Shown: one piece after another, positions 8,350-15,602 of the stretch
Layout: every line of letters starts with the position of its first letter
Numbering within the stretch: position 1 is the stretch's first letter
DNA from: CAVWTN01 sp963757945
Lineage (GTDB): Bacteria; Vulcanimicrobiota; Vulcanimicrobiia; Vulcanimicrobiales; Vulcanimicrobiaceae
DNA length: 64,000 nucleotides
Assembly: GCA_963757945.1 (NCBI GenBank)
Contig: CAVWTN010000002.1
Span: forward strand, 1,364,001 to 1,428,000
Reading direction: 5' to 3'
Notes under the pieces: model-generated
What the model was told of the DNA's origin: nothing
The model's input: the letters and a program-made list of their open reading frames with translations, nothing else
Databases searched by the model: none
Translations under genes and position numbers: made by a program

Positions 8350-9003
8350 ATGACCCCCGCGCAGGTCCGCGACGAGACGCCGGCCGCGCCGGGGCTCGCG
8401 GGCATTTACGTCGTCCTCGACGCCCAAAGCACGGCGGACGTCGAGGGCCTGCTCGCCGCCGTCCTCCGCGCCGGCGTGCGGCTCGTGCAATTCCGCGCGA
8501 AAGGCGGGGTCGACCGGGCGCTGGTCCGCTCGCTCCATCGCCGCACCCGGGCGGCCGGCGCGTGCTTGATCGTCAACGACGACCTCGCCGCAGCGCTCGA
8601 GGCGGACGGCTTGCACGTCGGCCAAGAGGACCTCGCCGCGCTGCGGGGCACGGACCTGCGAGCGGCGCTGGGCCGGCGCTTGTTCGGCATCTCGGCGGCG
8701 ACGCCGGAACACGTCCGCGAGGCGCAGCGGCTCGGCGCCGATTACGTCGGAGCGGGACCGTTCGCGGCGACGGCGACGAAGCCAGATGCGGGCGCCCCGC
8801 TCGGCGAGGTGGGCTTGCGTGCCGCCGTGACTGCCGCGAACGTGCCGGTCGCGGCGATCGGCGGGATCGGGCTCGCTGAGCTCGGGCCGGTCCGTGCGGC
8901 CGGGGCGAAGATGGCGGCGGTCGTCTCCGCCGTCGCGGGGGCGCCTGACCCGGGGGCTGCCGCGCGAGCGCTGGTCGCGCGCTGGGCGGCGCTGGCGCCG
9001 TGA
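8350..9003 (+). CDS. thiE: thiamine-phosphate synthase ThiE
   Basis: Joins HMP-pyrophosphate and thiazole phosphate to give thiamine monophosphate. The 217-aa TIM-barrel protein shows GIYVVLDAQ, VQFRAKGG (pyrophosphate-contacting Arg/Lys), LIVNDDLAAALEADGLHVGQEDL, the GADYVGAGPFAATATK motif and VAAIGGIG. ATG at 8350 follows GGGGACGGA; an in-frame TTG at 8284 would add 22 unrelated residues. The thiD start overlaps its stop (GTGA), so the two thiamine enzymes are coupled. No thiC or thiG is in the window and no TPP riboswitch core was found upstream. Confidence 0.93.
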   Translation: MTPAQVRDETPAAPGLAGIYVVLDAQSTADVEGLLAAVLRAGVRLVQFRAKGGVDRALVRSLHRRTRAAGACLIVNDDLAAALEADGLHVGQEDLAALRGTDLRAALGRRLFGISAATPEHVREAQRLGADYVGAGPFAATATKPDAGAPLGEVGLRAAVTAANVPVAAIGGIGLAELGPVRAAGAKMAAVVSAVAGAPDPGAAARALVARWAALAP

Positions 9004-9752
9004 GGCCCGTCGTCTGCTCGATCGGGACGACGGACCCCTGGAACGCCGCGGGGTTGGGCCTGGATCTTTGGGCGCTGCGCGAGTGCGGGGTCCGAGCGGT
9101 CAGCGTCGTTGCCGCCGTCTCCGCCCAGGACGCGGGCGGCGTGCATGCCCTTGCCGCTACCGCGCCGGATCTCATCGCAGCCCAGTTCGCGGCGCTCGCC
9201 GCGCTGCCGATCGCGGCCTACCGGGTCGGCGCGCTCGTGGGTGCGCCTGCCGTTGCCGCCGTCGCCGCCGCCGTCCGCGAGCGGCCCGCGCCGCTCGTCC
9301 TCGACCCCGTCCTCGCCGCCAGCGCGGGCGGGGAGTTCGCCGGCGAGGCGACGCTCGCCGCGCTGCTGCGCGAGCTCGTCCCGCTCGCGGCGCTCGTGAC
9401 CCCCAACCTGGCGGAGGCCGCTCGGCTGACGGGGCTCCCCGTCTCCTCGCCCGGGGAGATGGTCGCGGCGGCGGCCGCCATCGGGGCGGCCGGGCCTGCC
9501 GTCCTCGTGAAAGGCGGACATCTCGCGGGCGAGCCGGCCGACGTCCTTTGGGCTTCCGGCACCAGCGAGATCTTCGCGGGAGAACGTCTGCCCGGAACCC
9601 TGCGCGGGACGGGCTGTCTGCTCGCAGCGGCGTGCAGCGCCGAACTCGCGCGAGGCGCGACGATGCGCGACGCCGTCGTGTACGCGCGCGCCTTCGTGCG
9701 CTCGAAGATCGCGTCGGCATTTTCGCTCGGCTCGATGCGCGTCGCGTATTGA
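9000..9752 (+). CDS. thiD: hydroxymethylpyrimidine / phosphomethylpyrimidine kinase ThiD
   Basis: Ribokinase-fold kinase that phosphorylates HMP and HMP-phosphate, supplying ThiE. The 250-aa protein shows IGTTDPWNAAGLGLDL (ThiD usually has GSDSSGGAG here, so the substrate loop is somewhat divergent), VLDPVLAASAGG, VTPNLAEAARLTGLPV, VLVKGGHL and the anion hole RGTGCLLAAA. The usual HGTGC is RGTGC here. Start GTG overlaps the thiE stop. Function is well supported by the pairing with thiE, but the altered substrate motif leaves open a related pyrimidine or pyridoxal kinase activity. Confidence 0.85.
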   Translation: MRPVVCSIGTTDPWNAAGLGLDLWALRECGVRAVSVVAAVSAQDAGGVHALAATAPDLIAAQFAALAALPIAAYRVGALVGAPAVAAVAAAVRERPAPLVLDPVLAASAGGEFAGEATLAALLRELVPLAALVTPNLAEAARLTGLPVSSPGEMVAAAAAIGAAGPAVLVKGGHLAGEPADVLWASGTSEIFAGERLPGTLRGTGCLLAAACSAELARGATMRDAVVYARAFVRSKIASAFSLGSMRVAY

Positions 9753-9828
9753 GCGGGCAGGGCGCTCTTACTCGCAACCAAAACCGAACGTCTTGCCGGT
9801 AGCATCGTTGGATTCAGGAGAGGCGTTC

Positions 9829-10842
9829 ATGTCACAGAGCGGTCGCGTGCGGTTGATGTCGGGGATGCGCCCGACGGGGCGGCTGCATCTGGGTCACTTC
9901 GTCGGCGTGCTGCAGCAATGGGTCAGCTTTTGCTCGACGCACGACGCGTACTTCGAGATCGCCGACTTGCACGCGCTGACGACTGGTTTCGCCGACACCG
10001 CGAACCTGCGCGACAACATTCGCGAGATGGTGCTCGATTGGCTCGCAGCGGGCGTCGACCCGCAGCGCTCGACGATGTATCTGCAGACGCTCGTGCCCGA
10101 GATCTCCGAAATGCACACGTTGCTTGCGATGATCGTGCCGGTCTCGTGGCTGCAACGCGTGCCGACCTATAAAGACCAAATCGACGCGCTCGGCGGCGAC
10201 ATCGCGACGTACGGTTTCCTCGGCTACCCGCTCCTGCAACTCGTCGATATCGCGATCTTCCGCGGGCAGGCGGTCCCCGTCGGCAAAGATCAACTCTCGC
10301 ATCTCGAGTTCGGGCGCGAAGTCGTGCGCCGCTTCAATCATCTCTACGGGCCGACGCTCGTCGAACCCCAAGCGACGCTCAGTGAATTTCCGGACGTGCC
10401 GGGAACCGACGGCCGCAAGATGTCGAAGTCATATAACAATCACATCGAGATCGCCGACGGTGCAGCGACGACGACGGCGAAAGTGCGTTCTATGCTCACC
10501 GATCCGCTCAAGATTCGGCGGAACGATCCGGGCCGTCCCGAGATCTGTCCGGTCTTCTCGTTGCAGCGGATCGTGAACGCGGAGCGCACGCCCGCGATCG
10601 ACGAAGCGTGTCGATCGGGCGCGCTCGGCTGCGTGGCCTGCAAGGGAGAACTCGCCGAGAAGCTCAACGCGTTTCTCGAGCCCGTGCGCGAGCGCCGCGC
10701 GTCGATCGACCCGCAGAGCGTGGACGACATCATCGCCGAGGGTAGCGCGCGGGCGCGCGTCGTCGCCGCCGAGACCGTCGCCGACGTCAAGGCCGCGATG
10801 CACCTCTGGCCCAACCCCACGCCGCCCTCGATCGTCCGTTAA
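9829..10842 (+). CDS. trpS: tryptophanyl-tRNA synthetase
   Basis: Class I aminoacyl-tRNA synthetase charging tRNA-Trp. The 337-aa protein has the HIGH-type motif SGMRPTGRLHLGHFVG, the tryptophan-pocket region with GFLGYPLLQLVDIAIF and VPVGKDQLSHLEF, and KMSKSYNN as the KMSKS loop. ATG at 9829 was selected because a strong AGGAGAGG (9816-9823) sits 5 bases upstream; a TAGCAT -10-like hexamer is at 9800-9805. No leader peptide or T-box was recognised, unlike the methionine transporter that follows. Confidence 0.96.
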   Translation: MSQSGRVRLMSGMRPTGRLHLGHFVGVLQQWVSFCSTHDAYFEIADLHALTTGFADTANLRDNIREMVLDWLAAGVDPQRSTMYLQTLVPEISEMHTLLAMIVPVSWLQRVPTYKDQIDALGGDIATYGFLGYPLLQLVDIAIFRGQAVPVGKDQLSHLEFGREVVRRFNHLYGPTLVEPQATLSEFPDVPGTDGRKMSKSYNNHIEIADGAATTTAKVRSMLTDPLKIRRNDPGRPEICPVFSLQRIVNAERTPAIDEACRSGALGCVACKGELAEKLNAFLEPVRERRASIDPQSVDDIIAEGSARARVVAAETVADVKAAMHLWPNPTPPSIVR

Positions 10843-10876
10843 GACGTCGCGGGGTGCGATCTCGCGAGCGCCGCTG

Positions 10877-10906
10877 TTGACAAGCCGGTTGCGTCGATGC
10901 TAGCGT
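10877..10906 (+). promoter_or_regulatory. metQNI promoter
   Basis: Perfect -35 TTGACA (10877-10882), 18-base spacer, -10 TAGCGT (10901-10906, TANNNT). The predicted start of transcription, 7-8 bases after the -10, coincides with the GTG start codon of the leader peptide at 10914. Confidence 0.7.
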
Positions 10907-10913
10907 AGAGCCC

Positions 10914-10991
10914 GTGAGCCACGCTGCTGTTTTGATGTGTCGCTGTTCCTCTGATCCAACGTTCCGTCGGAAGAGGTTCGTGCGCGCGTAA
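10914..10991 (+). CDS. leader peptide of the metQNI attenuator
   Basis: A 25-codon frame GTG...TAA placed exactly where transcription should begin, so its mRNA would be leaderless. It starts MSHAAVLMCRCSSDP: Met8, Cys9 and Cys11 (10935-10946) are sulfur amino-acid codons lying immediately before the first strand of a hairpin (10948-10976). The rest is Arg/Lys-rich. Location between a promoter and an attenuator terminator, the codon content and the downstream methionine importer together suggest a ribosome-sensing regulatory peptide and not a functional protein. Known analogues are trpL and the cysteine-rich uORFs of actinobacteria. Confidence 0.65.
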   Translation: MSHAAVLMCRCSSDPTFRRKRFVRA

Positions 10992-11025
10992 CTGCGCCGC
11001 CACGTCGCAGGTGAGCCCTCTACCG
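10948..11025 (+). promoter_or_regulatory. mutually exclusive attenuator stems ahead of metQ
   Basis: Stem 1:2 pairs CCTCT (10948-10952) plus TCCAACG (10955-10961) with CGTCGGA and AGAGG (10965-10976). Strand 2, CGGAAGAGG (10968-10976), can alternatively pair with CCTCTACCG (11017-11025), 8 of 9 positions, and this removes the 5' arm of the terminator at 11016-11043. This is the 1:2 / 2:3 / 3:4 arrangement of classical transcription attenuation. Confidence 0.65.
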
Positions 11026-11043
11026 ATCGGTGGAGGGTTTTTT
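11016..11043 (+). terminator. intrinsic terminator in the metQ leader
   Basis: CCCTCTACC (11016-11024) pairs with GGTGGAGGG (11029-11037) over 9 bp (one G-U) around a GATC loop, followed by six T (11038-11043). It precedes metQ by 44 bases, so it must be read through for importer expression. Confidence 0.9.
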
Positions 11044-11087
11044 ATTTGGCGTCCCTTGCTTCATAACTTTCGTCAGGAGTATCCAAC

Positions 11088-11897
11088 GTGAAGATTTCCC
11101 GCCACGCACTCGTCGCCGGCTTCGCAGCCGTGCTGCTGTCGAGTGCGTCCCTGCCGCTCGTCGCGCGTGCCGACGCGCCGAATCCGATCCGCGTCGGCAT
11201 CATCAGCGGCGACGCCGAGGACGTATGGACGGTCGTCGCGCAAGAGGCCAAAAAGCGCGGCCTGAACATCAAAGTCATCACTTTCAACGACTACACGCAG
11301 CCGAACGAAGCGCTCGAACGCGGCGATCTGGACGCCAACGCATTCCAGCACCGGCCGTATCTCACCAATCAAATCAAGACGCGCGGCTATCACATCGTGG
11401 CCGTCGGCAACACCGCGATCTGGCCGATCGGTTTGTATTCGCACAAGCATAAGACCGTCGCCGAACTCCCCGCCGGAGCGAAGATCGGCGTCCCGAACGA
11501 CCCCAGCAACGAAGGGCGCGCGCTCGTTCTGCTCGAGGAGCAAGGCCTCATCAAGTTGCGCGAGGGCGCAGGGATCCTGGCGACGACGGCCGACATCGTG
11601 GGCAATCCCAAGAACATCGTCGTGCGCGAGCTCGATGCCGGGATCGTGGGCCGCTCGATCGACGATCTGGATGCCGCCGTGGTGAACACGGACTGGGCGC
11701 TGAAGTCGAATCTCACGAAGAACGATCGCATCGCGACCGAGAGCGCCAAGAACAATCCCTATGCGAACTTCATCGCGGTCAAGACCGGCCACGAGAACGA
11801 TGCCTGGGTGCGTGCCTTGGTGGCGTCGTACGAGAACGACAACGTCAAAGAGACGCTGCTGAAAGTCTACAAGGGTACGGCGATCCCGGCCTGGTGA
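11088..11897 (+). CDS. metQ: methionine ABC transporter substrate-binding protein
   Basis: Periplasmic binding protein of the NlpA/MetQ family delivering methionine to MetNI. The 269-aa precursor has a Sec signal peptide (basic MKISRH, hydrophobic core, cleavage likely after ARA-DA near residue 29) and then the family core VGIISGDAEDVW, FNDYTQPNEALERGDLDANAFQHRPYL, IGVPNDPSNEGRALVLLEEQGLIKL and AVVNTDWAL. Unlike most MetQ proteins it lacks a lipobox Cys, so it should be a soluble periplasmic protein. Start GTG at 11088 with CAGGAGT upstream. The stop overlaps the metN GTG. Confidence 0.95.
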   Translation: MKISRHALVAGFAAVLLSSASLPLVARADAPNPIRVGIISGDAEDVWTVVAQEAKKRGLNIKVITFNDYTQPNEALERGDLDANAFQHRPYLTNQIKTRGYHIVAVGNTAIWPIGLYSHKHKTVAELPAGAKIGVPNDPSNEGRALVLLEEQGLIKLREGAGILATTADIVGNPKNIVVRELDAGIVGRSIDDLDAAVVNTDWALKSNLTKNDRIATESAKNNPYANFIAVKTGHENDAWVRALVASYENDNVKETLLKVYKGTAIPAW

Positions 11898-12985
11898 GCG
11901 TTTCAGTGTTTCCCTCCGGCGCGCGGGCGCAGCCTCTCGACGCTCGCGCGCCGGAGGTCTCGCTCGCGCGTCTGACGGGCGTCAGCAAGAGGTTCGGCTC
12001 GATCGTCGCACTCGACGACGTTTCGCTGCGCGTGCAGCCCGGCGAGATTCTGGGCATCATCGGCCGCAGCGGCGCTGGAAAGTCGACGCTGATCAGGTTG
12101 CTCAACGGGCTCGAGCGCCCCGACGCCGGAACGGTCGAGATCGACGGCCGCGACATCGCGGGCCTCTCCGAGCACGACCTGCAGCCGATCCGCCGCCGGA
12201 TCGGCATGATCTTCCAGCATTTCAACCTGCTCTCGGCGAAGACGGTCGAGCAGAACGTCGCGTTGCCGCTGAAGATCGGCGGCCGCCCGCGCGTCGAGCG
12301 CCGCCGCCGCGTCGCCGAGTTGCTCGAAATGGTAGGGCTCGCGCAGCGCGCCGGCGCCTATCCCGCCCAACTCTCGGGCGGCCAGAAGCAACGCGTCGGG
12401 ATCGCTCGCGCGCTCGCCGCGGATCCCGTCCTGCTGCTCTCCGATGAAGCGACCTCGGCTCTCGATCCGGAGACGACCGTCTCGATCCTCGATCTGTTGC
12501 GCGACATCAACCGGCGCCTGCAGCTCACGATCGTCCTGATCACGCACGAGATGAGCGTGATCCGCGCGATCGCCGACCGCGTCGTCGTCCTCGAGGAGGG
12601 CCGCGTCATCGAGACGGGACCCGTCTGGCGCGTCTTCGCGGCGCCCGAGGCGCCCGGGACGCGGCGCCTTCTGGGTTCGCTGCGGCCGGAGTTGCCCGAA
12701 GCGCTCGCGACGCGCCTGCAAACGGAGCCCGCCGGGCGAATCGTGCTGCGGCTCGACGTGCACGGAGCGCAGGCGCGCGCCCCGCTCCTGGCCGAGCTTT
12801 CGGCAGCGTTCGGCGCGGCGACGCTGTTGCACGGCGGGATCGATCACGTGCAGGGCGAGCCGGTCGGCAGCCTGTTCGTGAGCCTTGGGAACGGCGGCCC
12901 CGGGAGCGCCGGCCGTCTGCGCGCATTCCTTGAAAACCGCGTGACCGCTACGGAGGTGCTCGGCTATCTCGACTCAGATGATTGA
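11894..12985 (+). CDS. metN: methionine ABC transporter ATP-binding protein
   Basis: ATPase subunit powering methionine import. In order: Walker A GRSGAGKST, Q-loop MIFQHFNLLS, signature LSGGQKQR, Walker B VLLLSDEATSALD, H-loop LITHEM, and a C-terminal regulatory NIL/ACT-like domain (about residues 265-360) that in E. coli MetN binds methionine and inhibits transport when the cytoplasm is replete. An N-terminal stretch of about 22 residues precedes the ABC core. The 363-aa length is normal. GTG start overlaps metQ (GTGA), and its 3' end overlaps metI by 8 bp. Confidence 0.96.
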   Translation: MSVSVFPSGARAQPLDARAPEVSLARLTGVSKRFGSIVALDDVSLRVQPGEILGIIGRSGAGKSTLIRLLNGLERPDAGTVEIDGRDIAGLSEHDLQPIRRRIGMIFQHFNLLSAKTVEQNVALPLKIGGRPRVERRRRVAELLEMVGLAQRAGAYPAQLSGGQKQRVGIARALAADPVLLLSDEATSALDPETTVSILDLLRDINRRLQLTIVLITHEMSVIRAIADRVVVLEEGRVIETGPVWRVFAAPEAPGTRRLLGSLRPELPEALATRLQTEPAGRIVLRLDVHGAQARAPLLAELSAAFGAATLLHGGIDHVQGEPVGSLFVSLGNGGPGSAGRLRAFLENRVTATEVLGYLDSDD

Positions 12986-13622
12986 ACTCACGTTCTGGGC
13001 GCTGATCGAGACGATCGTGATGACGGGAATCTCGGGCGTCATTTCGCTCTTGATCGGCCTGCCGATCGGACTCGTGCTCGTCTGCACCGACCGCGGCGGC
13101 ATACTCGAGCAACTCACGCTCAATCGCGTTCTGGGAGCGCTCGTCAACGCGTTCCGCTCCGTCCCGTTCATCATTCTCTTGGTGGCATTGATCCCGGTGA
13201 CGCGGCTGATCGTCGGCACATCGATCGGCACGGCCGCCGCGATCGTGCCGCTATCGATCGCGGCGATCCCGTATTTCGCCCGCATCGCGGAGGTCTCGCT
13301 GCGGGAGGTCGACCACGGGCTCATCGAAGCCGCGCGAGCGATGGGCGCGAACCGCGCGACGATCGTGTGGGAGGTTCTGATCCCCGAGGCGCTGCCGGGG
13401 ATCGCAGCCGGGTTCACCGTCACGCTCATCACGTTGATCGGCGCTTCGGCCGTCGCGGGCGCGGTCGGGGCGGGCGGGCTCGGCGATCTCGCGATTCGCT
13501 ACGGCTACCAGCGTTTCGAGACGAACGTGATGATCGCGGTCGTGATCGTGCTGATCGTGTTCGTGTGCGGCGTGCAATTCGGCGGCGATCTGCTCGCGAA
13601 GCGCTTGGATCATCGAACCTGA
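12978..13622 (+). CDS. metI: methionine ABC transporter permease
   Basis: Inner-membrane permease of the MetNIQ importer. The 214-aa protein is almost entirely hydrophobic with five predicted membrane spans and the cytoplasmic coupling-helix motif EAARAMGANRATIVWEVLIPEALPG that contacts MetN. The segment FRSVPFIILLVALIPVTRLIVG is also typical of MetI. ATG at 12978 overlaps the metN end, indicating translational coupling within a three-gene operon. Confidence 0.96.
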   Translation: MIELTFWALIETIVMTGISGVISLLIGLPIGLVLVCTDRGGILEQLTLNRVLGALVNAFRSVPFIILLVALIPVTRLIVGTSIGTAAAIVPLSIAAIPYFARIAEVSLREVDHGLIEAARAMGANRATIVWEVLIPEALPGIAAGFTVTLITLIGASAVAGAVGAGGLGDLAIRYGYQRFETNVMIAVVIVLIVFVCGVQFGGDLLAKRLDHRT

Positions 13623-13643
13623 AGCGCGTTCTAACCCAAAGCC

Positions 13644-13672
13644 TTGACGGCGCGCGCGATGCGTGGCAGAAT
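13644..13672 (+). promoter_or_regulatory. promoter of the acetyltransferase attenuator module
   Basis: -35 TTGACG (13644-13649), 17-base spacer, -10 CAGAAT (13667-13672). Predicted transcription start is 13679, which is the A of the leader-peptide ATG. Confidence 0.65.
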
Positions 13673-13678
13673 CGGCGC

Positions 13679-13750
13679 ATGACTTCGCGACCGCGCCGAC
13701 CGCCCATCGGGCTCGTGCTCCGTGTACGGCGGCGCCGTCTATTGACGTAA
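13679..13750 (+). CDS. arginine-rich leader peptide ahead of the GNAT gene
   Basis: A 23-codon frame ATG...TAA starting at the predicted transcription start. The peptide reads MTSRPRRPPIG followed by a short hydrophobic stretch and RVRRRRLLT: 8 of 23 residues are Arg, with CGA and CGC codons at positions 4, 6 and 7. An Arg-X-Arg (RVR) motif resembles the +X+ motif at which macrolide-bound ribosomes are known to stall on other leader peptides. It contains one strand (13711-13721) of an antiterminator-like helix. It is judged regulatory from position and structure. The exact signal is unknown. Confidence 0.55.
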   Translation: MTSRPRRPPIGLVLRVRRRRLLT

Positions 13751-13778
13751 AGCACCGTCGACCACGAGGAGTACGAGC
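13711..13778 (+). promoter_or_regulatory. antiterminator-like helix competing with the terminator
   Basis: GCTCGTGCTCC (13711-13721) is complementary to GGAGTACGAGC (13768-13778) over 11 bp with one G-U pair. The downstream strand includes GAGC (13775-13778), the base of the terminator stem, so the helix and the terminator cannot coexist. Confidence 0.6.
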
Positions 13779-13808
13779 GCACCGCACCGCGGGCGCTCTT
13801 TTTGTTTT
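13775..13808 (+). terminator. intrinsic terminator just before the GNAT start codon
   Basis: GAGCGC (13775-13780) pairs with GCGCTC (13793-13798), and CCGC (13782-13785) with GCGG (13789-13792) around ACC, followed by TTTTTGTTTT (13799-13808). The ATG of the next gene is at 13811, only two bases after the T tract. Confidence 0.85.
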
Positions 13809-13810
13809 CC

Positions 13811-14299
13811 ATGCAACACCCATCCGCCGAACTCGCCGGACTCGTCTTGCGCCGCATCGGACCCGATGACGCGCACGCCCTCGCGCGCCTGCGTCTCGCC
13901 TCGCTCACGGAGCTAGGGCTCGTCAAGCCGCCGCGCGCGGATGCGTTCCGGCGAACCGCGACGCGCGAGTTCTATCAACTTTGGCGCGCGGGGCGCCTAG
14001 ACGGCTGGGTCGCCGAATACGACGGCGCGATCGTCGCGAGCAGTTACGCCGTGTTTTGGCAGCGTTTGCCGTATCCCGAATCCTCGCGTCACGCGGAGAT
14101 CGCGGGCGTGTACGTCGAGCCGGCCTATCGTGGCCGCGGCATCGCAAGCGAGCTCGTGCGCGAAACGCTCGGCGCCGCGCACGCGATGGGCGTCCGCAAG
14201 ATCGTCTTGCATGCAACCGAACGGACGCGCGCGCTCTACGAGAAGCTCGGCTTCACGAGCGGATCGGAGATGGTCTGGGCCGCAACCGTAGCACCGTAA
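13811..14299 (+). CDS. GNAT-family N-acetyltransferase
   Basis: A 162-aa single-domain acetyltransferase; the acceptor is unknown (amine of a small molecule, antibiotic or protein). Family features visible: N-terminal LVLRRIGPDDAHALARL, the acetyl-CoA motif A VYVEPAYRGRGIASELVRETL (R/Q-x-x-G-x-G/A), and the C-terminal LYEKLGFTSGSEMVW. There is no Shine-Dalgarno sequence in the 12 bases before the ATG, which are T tract. Expression evidently requires readthrough of the overlapping terminator. Attenuator-controlled acetyltransferases elsewhere are sometimes drug-inducible, but nothing in the protein itself proves resistance. Confidence 0.85.
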   Translation: MQHPSAELAGLVLRRIGPDDAHALARLRLASLTELGLVKPPRADAFRRTATREFYQLWRAGRLDGWVAEYDGAIVASSYAVFWQRLPYPESSRHAEIAGVYVEPAYRGRGIASELVRETLGAAHAMGVRKIVLHATERTRALYEKLGFTSGSEMVWAATVAP

Positions 14300-14343
14300 G
14301 CGATCCTCCGCCGCCTCACGCACGTCGCCCGATCCTAGCGCGC

Positions 14344-14404
14344 GTCACCCTGAGCCTCGCGCGCGCACCCTGAGCTTGTCGAAGGGCGACAAGCACAAGG
14401 TGAC
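14344..14404. repeat. REP-like inverted repeat (copy b)
   Basis: GTCACCCTGAGCCTCG, then CACCCTGAGCTTGTCG-AAGGG-CGACAAGCACAAGGTGAC, the latter forming a hairpin with CTTGTCG/CGACAAG. It lies in the 115-bp gap between two convergent genes. Confidence 0.6.
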
Positions 14405-14414
14405 GATGCAAGAA

Positions 14415-15602
14415 CTATGCGGAGAAGCGCGGCAGCGCAGCTCGGATTCGTTCGATCGCGCGATCGATCGTCGCGAGCGACGCCGCGTAGGAGAAGCGCA
14501 AGTGCCCGCGTCCCGTCGGCCCGAACGCGGAACCGGCGAGCCCCGCGACGTGCGCCTCATCGAGCAGATACGACGCCAGTTTCCTATCGTCCGGCGTAAT
14601 GCGCGAGACGTTCGGAAACACGTAGAACGCCCCGTCCGGCGTACGGCACGAGACGCCGGGCAGCGAGTTCAAGCCCGCGACGATCGCGTCGCGCCGCTTG
14701 CGAAACTCCGCGACCATCGCCAGGATCGGTTCATCGGGCCCTTCGAGCGCCGCGATCCCCGCCAGCTGGACGAACGGCGCCGTGCACGAGTACGTGTTGT
14801 TGGCGAGCAGCGTGATGGTGCGCGTGATCGCCGCCGGAGCGATAGAGTAGCCCAAACGCCAGCCCGTCATCGCATAGGCCTTGGAGAAACCGTCGACCAG
14901 GATCGTGCGCTCGCGCATTCCGGGGAACTCCAGGATCGAGACGAACTCGCTGCCGTAGATGTTACGGCTATAGATCTCATCCGAAAGCACGAGCACGTCG
15001 TGCTTGATGCACAGCGCCGCGATCGTCTCGAGGTCCGACCGCGTCAGCACGCCGCCCGTCGGATTGTGGGGCGAATTGATGACCAGCAACTTCGTGCGAT
15101 CCGAGATCTTCGCCGCAAGCTCGTCCAAATCGAGCCGGAAATCGCTCGCCTCGCGCAGCGAGATCGGAACGGCATGCGCGCCCAAATACAGCGCCGCCGA
15201 AGCGTACGCCGGATACGCGGGATCCGCATAGAGCATCTCATCGCCCGGATCGAGCAGCGCGCACAGAATGTTCCAGATCAGCGGCTTGCAGCCCGGGCTG
15301 ACCGAAACCTCATCGCGCGAAAACTCCGGAATCCCGCGAAACCGCCCCGCATACCGCGCGACGACGTCGCGCAGTTCCGGGATCCCCGCCGAAGGCGCGT
15401 AGTGCGAATGATTCGCTTCGATCGCCGCGATGCCGGCGGCCTTGATGTGCGCGGGCGTATCGAAATCGGGTTCGCCGATCTCCAAATGCACGACGCTGTG
15501 CCCCTGCGCCTCGAGCTCGCGCGCCCGACCGAGCACGACAAACGCGCCCTCCCCCGTCAACCGGGCGGCGGCGGCGGCAATTCTTCCAGGCGTCGCGATC
15601 AT
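14415..15602 (-). CDS. class I/II PLP-dependent aminotransferase
   Basis: A 395-aa fold-type I aminotransferase of the aspartate-aminotransferase/alanine-aminotransferase group. Visible motifs: VHLEIGEPDFDTPAHI (substrate entry), NSPHNPTGGVL (Asn contacting PLP), LSDEIYSRNIY (Asp and Tyr of the PLP site), GFSKAYAMTGWRLGY with the Schiff-base Lys, and LRFSYAAS containing the substrate-carboxylate Arg. ATG at 15602 is preferred; the frame is open upstream but that part is the inverted-repeat element. The exact amino donor cannot be read from sequence. It is at the distal end of a minus-strand gene block, 393 bp from mrdA. Confidence 0.9.
   Translation of the reverse strand: MIATPGRIAAAAARLTGEGAFVVLGRARELEAQGHSVVHLEIGEPDFDTPAHIKAAGIAAIEANHSHYAPSAGIPELRDVVARYAGRFRGIPEFSRDEVSVSPGCKPLIWNILCALLDPGDEMLYADPAYPAYASAALYLGAHAVPISLREASDFRLDLDELAAKISDRTKLLVINSPHNPTGGVLTRSDLETIAALCIKHDVLVLSDEIYSRNIYGSEFVSILEFPGMRERTILVDGFSKAYAMTGWRLGYSIAPAAITRTITLLANNTYSCTAPFVQLAGIAALEGPDEPILAMVAEFRKRRDAIVAGLNSLPGVSCRTPDGAFYVFPNVSRITPDDRKLASYLLDEAHVAGLAGSAFGPTGRGHLRFSYAASLATIDRAIERIRAALPRFSA

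Noticed and set aside
10843..11087. SAM riboswitch or T-box ahead of metQ
   Set aside because: None of the SAM-I/II/IV core words and no T-box GGGTGGNACCGCG were found. The leader-peptide attenuator explains the structure better.
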